Made by a program: the position numbers and the translations under genes
Shown here: positions 56,984-64,000 of the stretch, one piece after another
Layout: every line of letters begins with the position of its first letter
Position numbering within the stretch: position 1 is the first letter of the stretch
Assembly: GCF_008000895.1 (NCBI RefSeq)
Contig: NZ_CP042823.1
Span: forward strand, 5,974,501-6,038,500
DNA length: 64,000 bases
Direction: 5' to 3'
Origin: Methylobacterium sp. WL1
Lineage (GTDB): Bacteria > Pseudomonadota > Alphaproteobacteria > Rhizobiales > Beijerinckiaceae
The notes under the pieces: model-generated
Told to the model about the DNA's origin: nothing
The model's input: the letters and a program-made list of their open reading frames with translations, nothing else
Database searches by the model: none

Positions 56984-58060
56984 ATGCTGCCGGCTCACCG
57001 GATGTTCTGGTCGCTGATCCTCCTGGCCGCCGCCGGCGCCGGGCTGCTGTACAACGTCATCTTCGCCGATGCCGCCGCGCCGCTCGCCGGCTTCACCTAC
57101 GGCCTGGCCATGGGCGCCACCGTGCTGGCCTTCGATCGCGGCCTGATCCTGGCCGGGTTGCAGGCCCGGATACGCCGGCTCCCGGCCTGGCTCTACGTCA
57201 TCGCGGCCGAACTGGCCTACGTGCTAATGATCGTGGCCGGCAACGCGCTGGGCGGCCTGATCGTCTGGAGCTTCGGCCTGACCGGCGACGAACTCGCCGT
57301 GGCGACCCGGATGACGGCCCGCGTCCTCGCCTACGCGTTGGCGGTGGCTGGCCTGCTGGTCTTCGTCATCCGCATGCGCGACCTCGTCGGCGGCGAGATC
57401 TTCGTGAATTTCATGATCGGCCGCTACCACAAGCCGGTGGCCGAAGAGCGGATCTTCCTGTTCCTGGATGTGGTCGGGTCGACCGCCTTCGCGGAGGCGC
57501 ACGGCGACCTGCGCGCGCAGGAATATCTCAGCGCGGTCTTCGCGACGTTGGCCGAGCCGGTGCGCCGCAACGGCGGATCGGTGGACGACTATATCGGCGA
57601 CTTGGCCATGGTGACATGGCCGATGAGCCGCGGCCTGAAGGACGCGCGCTGCGTCACCTGCGTGTTCGACGTCATCGACCGGATCGAGGCCGACGAGGCC
57701 GCGTGGACCGGCCGGTTCGGCACGGTGCCGAAGCTGCGCGCCGCGCTGCATGGCGGTTCGGTGGTCACCGCCGAAGTCGGCGTCGACCGCCACAAGATCG
57801 CGTATTTCGGCGACGCCGTGAACGTGACCTCGCGGATCGAAGCCCTGTGCCGGCCACTCGGGGTCGGCATCCTGATCTCGCAGGATCTCCTGGGCCGGCT
57901 GCCGCGCCTGCCCGCGGGGGTGCGGGCGCGCTCGCTGGGCGCCCACGCCCTGCGTGGCCGCGGCGCACCGTTGTCTGTGGCGACGCTGGAGCGCGGTGAC
58001 GAGGCCGGCGTCGCGGTGACCGAGGATCCGGCCCCGCGCAGGGTCGCGGCGATCCGCTGA
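56984..58060 (+). CDS. Membrane-bound class III adenylate/guanylate cyclase
   Basis: A 358-residue protein. Residues about 5-145 contain four or five membrane segments; the class III catalytic domain runs from about 158 to 335. The first metal-binding Asp is in [12 protein letters not shown] and the second in [12 protein letters not shown]; the C-terminal helix has [15 protein letters not shown]. The base-selecting positions look atypical: Asp/Asp-Tyr precedes IGD where Lys-Thr is usual, and Lys replaces the usual Asp six residues before the last GD. It may make cAMP or cGMP, or be weakly active. A G-rich ribosome site precedes ATG 56984. Confidence 0.82.
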   Translation: MLPAHRMFWSLILLAAAGAGLLYNVIFADAAAPLAGFTYGLAMGATVLAFDRGLILAGLQARIRRLPAWLYVIAAELAYVLMIVAGNALGGLIVWSFGLTGDELAVATRMTARVLAYALAVAGLLVFVIRMRDLVGGEIFVNFMIGRYHKPVAEERIFLFLDVVGSTAFAEAHGDLRAQEYLSAVFATLAEPVRRNGGSVDDYIGDLAMVTWPMSRGLKDARCVTCVFDVIDRIEADEAAWTGRFGTVPKLRAALHGGSVVTAEVGVDRHKIAYFGDAVNVTSRIEALCRPLGVGILISQDLLGRLPRLPAGVRARSLGAHALRGRGAPLSVATLERGDEAGVAVTEDPAPRRVAAIR

Positions 58061-58263
58061 TGGCACCAGCCCAGGCCAGACCCCGGACCGCCCTGATCGT
58101 CGTCAAGATGGCCCTGCGCTTCGGCTTTCCGCTGCTCGGGCTGATCGTCATCGGCCGCGCGGTGGTGCTGTCGATCGGCGGGGATATCGAGCGTTGGCAA
58201 TTCGCCCTCGGGGCGCTCCTGATCCTGGCGGGCTTCACCTCGAAGCTGGTGCCCCGGCGATGA
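58060..58263 (+). CDS. Small membrane protein, function unknown
   Basis: A 67-residue protein with two hydrophobic segments (about 20-37 and 46-62). The ATG at 58060 overlaps the cyclase stop (TGATG) and its own TGA overlaps the next ATG (ATGA), so it is translated within the same three-gene unit. I do not recognise a family. Confidence 0.65.
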   Translation: MAPAQARPRTALIVVKMALRFGFPLLGLIVIGRAVVLSIGGDIERWQFALGALLILAGFTSKLVPRR

Positions 58264-58733
58264 GCGCCACCGAGAACCGGCCGACGATCTATCTCGATGC
58301 CGATGCCTGCCCGGTGAAGGATGAGACCTACCGGGTAGCGGCGCGCTACGGCCTCACCGTCCACGTCGTCGCCAACAGCGTGCTTAACCTGCCGCGCGAG
58401 CCCTGGATCGTACGCGTCGTCGTCGGTTCCGCCCTCGACGCCGCCGACGACTGGATCGCGGAGCGGGCCGGGCACGGCAGCATCGTGCTCACCGCCGACG
58501 TGCCGCTGGCCGCTCGCTGCGTGAAGGCCGGCGCCACGGTCCTGGCCTTCACCGGCAAGCCGTTCAGCGAATCCTCGATCGGCATGGCGCTGGCCACCCG
58601 CGACCTGATGCAGTCCCTACGCGAGGCCGGCACGATCACGGGTGGCCCGGCGCCGTTCTCCCGGGCCGACCGCTCGGCGTTCCTGTCGGCCCTCGACCGG
58701 GCGGTGATGCGGATTCTGCGGGACCGGCCCTAG
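58260..58733 (+). CDS. YaiI/YqxD (DUF188) family protein
   Basis: A 157-residue soluble protein of the DUF188/PIN-related family. [13 protein letters not shown] near the N-terminus, and [19 protein letters not shown], match the family closely; conserved acidic residues suggest a metal site similar to PIN nucleases. Biological role is not known with confidence. The ATG at 58260 overlaps the preceding gene's stop. Confidence 0.9.
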   Translation: MSATENRPTIYLDADACPVKDETYRVAARYGLTVHVVANSVLNLPREPWIVRVVVGSALDAADDWIAERAGHGSIVLTADVPLAARCVKAGATVLAFTGKPFSESSIGMALATRDLMQSLREAGTITGGPAPFSRADRSAFLSALDRAVMRILRDRP

Positions 58734-58769
58734 CGCATCGCGCCGGGTATCGGGACCGGCACGATGCGC
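58733..58769 (+). terminator. Long hairpin after the DUF188 gene
   Basis: Arms GCGCATCG and CGATGCGC, with an inner pair GCCGG and CCGGC, begin at the last base of the stop codon. It separates converging genes (the next gene on the minus strand ends at 58831). Confidence 0.6.
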
Positions 58770-58830
58770 CGGACCCTCGTCTAGGGTCGCCTGTCACCGA
58801 AAGCCGACGGCCACCTCTCGGAACGACCCT

Positions 58831-59406
58831 TCAGGTTCCTGGCGCGACGCGCTCGCCCGACCATGGCCGCAGCGGCTCCGGGATGCGGAAATCGGCCGGC
58901 GGCGCGAAGTCGGAGGCAGCGCCGCGCATACTCCTGGCGCCACGCGGGAAGCCGCTCCGGTCGCCGTAATCGAAGGTCCCAGGGGGTGACAGGCGCTTCT
59001 GCCCGATCAGCCCTTGCGCACATATGACGTCGAGGACCGTCACCCCCGCCACGGCGGCGGTCGCGGCGGCGAGGTTCGTGCGCTTCGGGTTGTCGCCTTC
59101 GAAGCCGGTCGCCAGTGTGGCGAGGTCCAGCGCGTCGCCGCCGACGCGCCCGATGATCCAGGGCGTCGGATCATGGCTCATGAGGATCGCGACGCCGGTG
59201 GCGACCTCACGGACGCCGTAGGCTTGCACCAGCGATTCCCGACCGCGCAGGCCGAGTGCCCGGCACAGGCCGCGCGGGGCCGTCAGCTCCAGGATGCCGA
59301 GGCCGATCGAGAACCAGCCGAGCCCGCGCGCCAGCGCGTCGTGTCCGGTCTCGGGACCGCGCCCTGGTGCGCCCCGGGTCGTCTGCGAATGCTGTTTATC
59401 GCTCAT
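58831..59406 (-). CDS. Small membrane protein, DUF4267-like
   Basis: A 191-residue protein with hydrophobic segments around 26-48, 64-80 and 110-130 and a soluble C-terminal tail. [21 protein letters not shown] and [13 protein letters not shown] resemble the N-terminal part of membrane proteins that in other species carry a fused SRPBCC domain; that domain is absent here. The ATG overlaps the stop of the alcohol dehydrogenase gene (ATGA), so the two are probably one operon. Function unknown. Confidence 0.65.
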   Translation of the reverse strand: MSDKQHSQTTRGAPGRGPETGHDALARGLGWFSIGLGILELTAPRGLCRALGLRGRESLVQAYGVREVATGVAILMSHDPTPWIIGRVGGDALDLATLATGFEGDNPKRTNLAAATAAVAGVTVLDVICAQGLIGQKRLSPPGTFDYGDRSGFPRGARSMRGAASDFAPPADFRIPEPLRPWSGERVAPGT

Positions 59407-60575
59407 GGCCGGATCACCACCTTGATGCAGCCGTCCTGCTTGTCGCGGAACACCCGGTACATCTCCGGGCCGTCCTCCAGCCCGATGGTGTGGGTGATGA
59501 CGAAGGACGGATCGATCTGCCCGTCTTCGATCCTCCGCAGCAGGTCCGGTGTCCACCTGTTGACGTGCGTCTGCCCGGTGCGGACCGTCAGGCCCTTGTT
59601 CATCAGCGCGCCGATGGGAAACTTGTCGATCAGGCCGCCATACACGCCCGGGACCGAGAGCACGCCGGCCGGACGGCAGACCATGATCATCTGGCGCAGC
59701 ACGTGGGCCCGGTCGGTCTCGAGCAACATCGCCTGCTTCGCCCGGTCGTAGACCGCATCGACCGCGCCCGTGGCATGGGCTTCGAGCCCGACCGCGTCGA
59801 TGCACTTCTCCGGGCCCCTGCCGTCGGTCATGTCGTTCAAGCGGCCGACGATGTTGGATTCCGTGTTGTAGTCGATCACCTCGGCACCCCCGGCCTCGGC
59901 CATCCTCAGGCGCTCCGGGACCCGGTCGATCGCGATGACACGCTTTGCGCCGAGCAGGATCGCCGAGCGGATCGCCATCTGGCCGACAGCCCCGCAGCCC
60001 CAGATCGCCACCGTGTCGGTTGGCTGGATGTCGCATTGGACCGCGCCCTGCCACCCGGTCGGGAAGACGTCGGACAGGAACAGGAGCTTTTCGTCGGAGA
60101 TGCCGTCCGGCACCTTGATGTGCGTCGCGTCGGCATACGGCACGCGCAGGTACTCGGCCTGGCCGCCCGCGTAGCCGCCGGTGAGATGGGTGTAGCCGAA
60201 CAGGCCGGCGGTGGTGTGCCCGAACGCGGTATCGCCGAGCGCCTTGTTGCGGTTGGAGCGCTCACACACCGAGAAGTTGCCGCGCCGGCACTGATCGCAC
60301 TGGCCGCAGGTGATGGTGAACGGGACGACGATCCGGTCGCCGGGCTTGAGAGCCTTGTTGTCCTTGCCGACTTCGACAACCTCGCCCATGGCCTCGTGGC
60401 CCAGGATGTCGCCCGACTTCATGCCGGGCATGAAATGGTCGTAGAGATGCAGGTCCGAGCCGCAGATTGCGCAACTCGTCACCTTGATGATGGCATCCCG
60501 CTCGTCCTCGATCTCCGGATCCGGGACCGAATCGCAACGGACGTCACCGGTGCCGTGCCAGACCAGTGCCTTCAT
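59403..60575 (-). CDS. Zinc-dependent alcohol dehydrogenase (formaldehyde-dehydrogenase-like)
   Basis: A 390-residue medium-chain dehydrogenase. Catalytic zinc ligands are in [11 protein letters not shown] and [12 protein letters not shown]; the structural zinc motif is [16 protein letters not shown]; the NAD motif is [12 protein letters not shown]. It resembles the glutathione-independent or dismutating formaldehyde dehydrogenase group. It may detoxify aldehydes as part of a stress cluster with the membrane protein downstream and the Mn catalase upstream. Overlaps its downstream neighbour by four bases. Confidence 0.9.
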   Translation of the reverse strand: MKALVWHGTGDVRCDSVPDPEIEDERDAIIKVTSCAICGSDLHLYDHFMPGMKSGDILGHEAMGEVVEVGKDNKALKPGDRIVVPFTITCGQCDQCRRGNFSVCERSNRNKALGDTAFGHTTAGLFGYTHLTGGYAGGQAEYLRVPYADATHIKVPDGISDEKLLFLSDVFPTGWQGAVQCDIQPTDTVAIWGCGAVGQMAIRSAILLGAKRVIAIDRVPERLRMAEAGGAEVIDYNTESNIVGRLNDMTDGRGPEKCIDAVGLEAHATGAVDAVYDRAKQAMLLETDRAHVLRQMIMVCRPAGVLSVPGVYGGLIDKFPIGALMNKGLTVRTGQTHVNRWTPDLLRRIEDGQIDPSFVITHTIGLEDGPEMYRVFRDKQDGCIKVVIRP

Positions 60576-60709
60576 GGGGGCGTTCTTCCCGCTTCTGTTC
60601 GTCGTCCGATCGGCGTCGGACCGACCGGAACTCCGGCGTTCTTCTGTCCGCGTGCGTCGATTGCCCCCCGGGGCCGGGCGTCACGCCCGCGCCTCGGAAG
60701 GCTGAGTCA

Positions 60710-61567
60710 TCAGCCGATCTGCTCGGACTGGGCGCCGCTGTCCGGACGTGCAGGACCGAGCACGGGCTCCTGACCCATCGGCTGGTTCTGCACGATGCTG
60801 TACTCGCCCTTGCCGTCGAGGGACGGGCCCTGGGTCCAGCGGCCCTCGGGCGGCGGCGAGCCGTCAGCCGAGGACGAGAAGTAGTTGTAGTTGAACTTCT
60901 GGTTCTCCTTCTCCTGCGGGAAGGAGTTCGGGATCGGCAGGGTGCCGGTATGGCCGCCCAGCTCTTCGATCACCGACAGCCATTGCTGCTGGTGCATCGT
61001 GTCCCGGGCGATGAGGAAGCTCCACATGTCGCGCATGCCCGGATCGTTGGTCGCGTTGTACAGGCGCACGGCCAGCACCCGGCCGGTGCTCTCGGCGGCG
61101 ACGTTGCAGTACATGTCGGCGGCGATGTTGCCGCTGGCGTAGATGTGGCTCATGTCGAACGGCAGGCCGTCGGAATTACCCGGGAAAGCCGCCATGCCGG
61201 TGGATAGCAGCGTCTTGTGCAGCATCCCCTCAGCGATGTGGCGCGGGTTCTCGCCGCCCATCACGGCGCCGACGATGGCGTCGGCTGCACCTGCCTCTTA
61301 CACCTTGGTCGGTGCGGTCTCGAGGTTCATCGCCACCGCGGTGGCGAGCATCTCGATATGGCCCAGCTCCTCCGTGGCGGTGTTGAGCAGCATGTCGCGA
61401 TACTTCGTGGTCGGCGCGCGATTACCCCACGCCTGGAAGAAATACTGCATACAGACCCGGATCTCGCCTTCGATTCCACCGATCGCCTGCTGAAGCATCC
61501 GCGCGTAGATCGGGTCTGGGCTGTCGACCTTGACCGGGTATTGGAGACGCTTGTCGAGGTAGTACAT
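60710..61567 (-). pseudogene. Manganese catalase gene interrupted by an in-frame ochre stop
   Basis: The minus strand encodes a complete Mn (KatN-type) catalase of 285 codons except for TAA at 61298-61300. Part 1 (61567-61301) has IEGEIRVCMQYFFQAWG and ELGHIEMLATAVAMN, with the first Glu/His metal ligands. Part 2 continues in the same frame (EAGAADAIVGAVMGGENPRHI) and holds GNIAADMYCNVAAEST and ARDTMHQQQWL, with the remaining ligands. So only one codon stops a full-length protein. Either the gene is newly dead, or two fragments (ATG at 61264 for the second) are made. Confidence 0.85.
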
Positions 61568-61986
61568 GCGGTTTGCTCCTCGCTGCTGATGATGGGCGCC
61601 GGCTTTCGGCGCGCAAACTCGTGCGGGCTCGATACCGTCGGGGTATCCCGTCGCGCTATCCGATCAACCGCGTTTGGCGGGAGCGGTTCAGTATTTCTTC
61701 CGATCAGGATGCGCTTTTTGCGCCGCGGATGGCGATTTTGAAGAGCGAGAACCAAACGATGTTAGTTTTTTTAGCCAATTGCCGCGCTTAACCCGACATG
61801 ATGGACCAACATATGTTGTGCCATGCGCCCGGGTTGTTCCCGGCGCCGGGAATAAGCGTGTGGGTATGCCGGCGATAAGGCTGCGGCGAGCTTCGGCCGG
61901 TGCTGGTGATCGACGGGAGGGGGCCTTGTCTGCGGACCGGCCCAAGCGTGCGACGCGGCCGGGTCGGCGGTACCCAGTGCCGAACG
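61568..61986. other. Intergenic region between the Mn catalase and ArsR genes
   Basis: About 420 bases with no supported gene. A short AT-rich patch lies at about 61735-61800, probably part of the promoter of the catalase gene (read leftward). Nothing else was recognised. Confidence 0.4.
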
Positions 61987-62340
61987 TTACGCGTCGGGCC
62001 CGCGCGCTTGTTTGCCGGCGTCCGACGCGTAGGCGTTGAGGATCGCCGCCAGCAGGCCCGGAAACCGCGCCTCCACCTCGGCGCAGCGCGAGTGGTTGCG
62101 CATCTCCACTCCGTGGCGCTCGCTCCGGATCAGGCCCGCCTCACGCAGCACCTTGAAGTGCGCGGACAGCGACGATTTCGGGATGACCCGGTCGCCCAGG
62201 GCGGAGACGGCGGAACAGGCTTCGACGCAGCCCGACCGCATGATCTGCGCGTAAATCGCCGCCCGATTCGGGTCGGACAGGGCGTGGAGGATCGCCTCCG
62301 GTCGGATGTCCTCGATGGCGGGGTGAAACAGCGGCCTCAT
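61987..62340 (-). CDS. ArsR-family winged-helix regulator
   Basis: A 117-residue regulator. It has PEAILHALSDPNRAAIYAQI at the N-terminus and KSSLSAHFKVLREAGLIRSERHG as the recognition helix, typical of ArsR. The segment CVEACSAV could include ligand-sensing cysteines, but no CxC metal motif is clear. It diverges from the SDR gene with a 107-bp gap and probably represses it. Start at 62340 gives the normal family length. Confidence 0.88.
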   Translation of the reverse strand: MRPLFHPAIEDIRPEAILHALSDPNRAAIYAQIMRSGCVEACSAVSALGDRVIPKSSLSAHFKVLREAGLIRSERHGVEMRNHSRCAEVEARFPGLLAAILNAYASDAGKQARGPDA

Positions 62341-62447
62341 GATTTCCGCATGTAGGGTCTTGATCCGCGCACCGTTAGTTCCGAAATTCCGAACTATGGG
62401 ACTAAGGCGGCCATACCGGCGCCGGTCCCGTGCCGAGGTTAGCACAC

Positions 62448-63194
62448 ATGTCGAAGCTCGAGGGCAAGGTCGCCGTGGTCACCGGCGCATCGAAGGGCAT
62501 CGGGGCCGGAATCGCAACGGCGCTGGCGCGGGAGGGCGCCGCGGTCGTGGTCAATTACGCCAGCAGCCGGGCGGATGCCGAGGCCGTGACCGCGGCCATC
62601 AACGCGGAGGGCGGCAAGGCCATCGCGGTGCAGGGCGACGTATCCAAGGCTGCCCAGGCGCAGGGCTTGATCGCGGCCACCGTGACGCAGTTCGGCCGGC
62701 TCGACGTGCTGGTCAACAATTCCGGCGTCTACGAGTTCGCCACGCTGGAGGAGATCACGGAGGCGCATTACCGCCGGCTGTTCGACGTCAACGTGCTGGG
62801 TGTCCTGCTGACCAGCCAGGCCGCCGCGCCGCATCTCGGCGAAGGCGCGAGCATCATCAACATCTCGTCGGCCATCACCCACGTGCACACGCCCGCCGCC
62901 GCGGCCTATGCCGGGACCAAGGGGGCGCTGAACGCGATCTCGGGCGTCCTGGCCAATGAGCTGGCGCCCCGCCGGATTCGCGTGAACGTGGTCAGCCCGG
63001 GCTTCGTGGTGACCGAGGGCACGCATACGGCCGGAATCGTCGGCTCCGAGATGGAGGCCGGCTTCATCGCCCAAACGCCGCTCGGCCGCGCCGGACGACC
63101 GGACGACATCGCTGGCGTGGTCACGTTCCTGGCCTCCGACGACGCCCGATGGCTGACCGGCGAGGTGATCACCGCCAGCGGCGGGATCCGCTGA
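62448..63194 (+). CDS. Short-chain dehydrogenase/reductase
   Basis: A 248-residue classical SDR. Cofactor motif TGASKGIGAGIA, NNSG, the catalytic triad Ser in INISSAIT, Tyr and Lys in YAGTKGALNA, and C-terminal TASGGIR are all present. It likely oxidises or reduces a small alcohol or ketone with NADP. It is divergent from an ArsR-type gene, a common control arrangement for stress-inducible SDRs. Confidence 0.93.
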   Translation: MSKLEGKVAVVTGASKGIGAGIATALAREGAAVVVNYASSRADAEAVTAAINAEGGKAIAVQGDVSKAAQAQGLIAATVTQFGRLDVLVNNSGVYEFATLEEITEAHYRRLFDVNVLGVLLTSQAAAPHLGEGASIINISSAITHVHTPAAAAYAGTKGALNAISGVLANELAPRRIRVNVVSPGFVVTEGTHTAGIVGSEMEAGFIAQTPLGRAGRPDDIAGVVTFLASDDARWLTGEVITASGGIR

Positions 63195-63539
63195 TCCGCA
63201 ACGCCCGATTCCGCGTGGTCATCGGCGACGGGGCCGCGCGGGTTCCCGAAACGGTCGTGCCGTAGGCGCACGCCGTTGCCCCGAGGCGGGTATTCCAGGT
63301 GATTCGTCTCGACAGCTGGCTTCTGCCGTTCGGGACGATACGCCAAGCCTTGTACGGTGGAGACGGGCACCAGTTCCGGGACAGCACGCCGCCTTATTAC
63401 GAAGCGCGGGCCGCCCGCTGCCGTGATCGGCGCCGATGGCGCCAAAAAGGGGTGCGTTCCCTGTAGGGCTGCGACGCGGTCCGGATTGCTTCACGATCCG
63501 GAACGGCCTTAGACCGAAACGCGGTCGAAGGGAGCGGAC
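63195..63539. other. Intergenic stretch between the SDR gene and the RsbQ-like gene
   Basis: About 345 bases. Short open frames on the minus strand look coincidental and no family was recognised. The last bases carry GAAGGGAGC for the next gene. Confidence 0.4.
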
Positions 63540-64000
63540 GTGTCGGTCCTCCAACGTCACAATGTGCGGGTCGCAGGATCCGGCGAGACTGCCATGGTCT
63601 TCGCCCACGGGTTCGGCTGTGATCAGAACATGTGGCGCTTCGTGGCACCTGCGTTCGAGAACCGCTTCCGCACCGTCTTGTTCGACCATATCGGCGCCGG
63701 CGGGTCGGATCTGTCGGCCTACGACCCGGTGAAATACGCAACCCTGGCGGGCTACGCCGACGACGTCGTGGCGGTGTCGCGTGCGCTCGGCGTGAGGGGC
63801 GGCGTGTTCGTCGGCCATTCGGTGAGCGCGATGATCGGCATCCTCGCCTGGAAGCGGGCGCCAGACCTGTTCGACAGCCTCGTCCTGGTCTGCCCGTCGC
63901 CGCGCTACATCGACGACGGCGATTACGTCGGCGGCTTCACTCCGGCGCAGGTGGAGGAACTGCTCGACTTCCTCGACAGCAACCACATGGGCTGGTCGCA
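63540..64000 (+). CDS. RsbQ-like alpha/beta hydrolase (partial, cut by window edge)
   Basis: The first 153 codons of an alpha/beta hydrolase: FAHGFGCDQNMWRFVAPAF near the N-terminus, FDHIGAGGSDLSAYD, and the nucleophile elbow VGHSVSAMIGILA with Ser (GHSVS). These match RsbQ/KAI2-type hydrolases, which in Bacillus activate the phosphatase RsbP of the stress sigma pathway, and in plants sense butenolides. Start is the GTG at 63540, with GAAGGGAGC upstream. The histidine and acid of the triad lie outside the window or near its end. Confidence 0.88.
   Translation, partial: MSVLQRHNVRVAGSGETAMVFAHGFGCDQNMWRFVAPAFENRFRTVLFDHIGAGGSDLSAYDPVKYATLAGYADDVVAVSRALGVRGGVFVGHSVSAMIGILAWKRAPDLFDSLVLVCPSPRYIDDGDYVGGFTPAQVEELLDFLDSNHMGWS

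Noticed and set aside
63169..63445. Short minus-strand frames after the SDR gene
   Set aside because: No start context and no recognisable family; treated as intergenic.

Overview
The window is GC-rich, densely coded DNA from an alphaproteobacterium. A Methylobacterium-like member of the Rhizobiales is the best guess. This rests on the Caulobacter/Rhizobium-type order of the Tad pilus genes, a relic of a Rhizobiales-type porin, the gene style (many ATGA/GTGA overlaps, GTG starts) and the mix of amino-acid catabolism. It is an inference, not a database result.

Layout. (1) Positions 1-9.5 kb, minus strand: a compact Flp/Tad type IV pilus operon running flp, cpaA, cpaB, cpaC, cpaD, cpaE, tadA, tadB, tadC, tadD and a tadE-like gene cut by the left edge. 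(2) 9.5-12.7 kb: an AT-rich intergenic region, an orphan OmpR-type response regulator, a heme oxygenase and a decayed IS3-type transposase fragment. (3) 12.7-17.7 kb: LysR regulator diverging from an RraA-like aldolase, class I aminotransferase and glutamate-type binding protein, then an AraC regulator. (4) 17.7-20.3 kb: porin relic and a chemoreceptor. (5) 20.4-31.3 kb: acidic amino-acid island with gltI-gltJ-gltK-iclR-gltL-aspA on the minus strand, and a class V PLP enzyme, second binding protein, second AraC regulator (near-copy of the first) and periplasmic asparaginase on the plus strand. (6) 31.5-39.3 kb: D-amino-acid island with D-serine ammonia-lyase, a LysR gene, an unusual SHMT homologue, a dead LysR gene, Lrp regulator, D-amino-acid dehydrogenase and alanine racemase. 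(7) 39.4-45.6 kb: LysR regulator plus a catabolic set of beta-hydroxyacid dehydrogenase, aldehyde dehydrogenase, DUF3100 membrane protein and M20 amidohydrolase. (8) 45.6-64 kb: an IS3 relic beside tRNA-Gly(CCC), then mostly housekeeping and stress genes: FlaG-like protein, thiC with a TPP riboswitch, hydrolase, HNH protein, acyltransferase, PilZ protein, PBP1A, YdcZ-type transporter, aldo/keto reductase, class III cyclase, DUF188 protein, zinc alcohol dehydrogenase, a manganese catalase interrupted by one stop codon, ArsR/SDR pair and an RsbQ-like hydrolase cut by the right edge.

How the genes fit together. The middle 30 kb is a nitrogen and carbon scavenging region for acidic and D-configured amino acids. 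Asparagine is deamidated in the periplasm, aspartate/glutamate enter through GltIJKL and aspartase makes fumarate. The most interesting proposal is that the SHMT homologue at 34.0 kb is an alpha-methylserine (D-alanine) hydroxymethyltransferase: it has Thr59 where ordinary SHMT has an active-site Tyr and Tyr233 where SHMT has His next to the PLP lysine, and it sits beside dadA and an alanine racemase that would consume its D-alanine product. Two further candidate uncharacterised pathways are the RraA-aldolase/aminotransferase/binding-protein set and the dehydrogenase/DUF3100/M20 set. No CRISPR array, prophage, rRNA or complete insertion sequence was seen.
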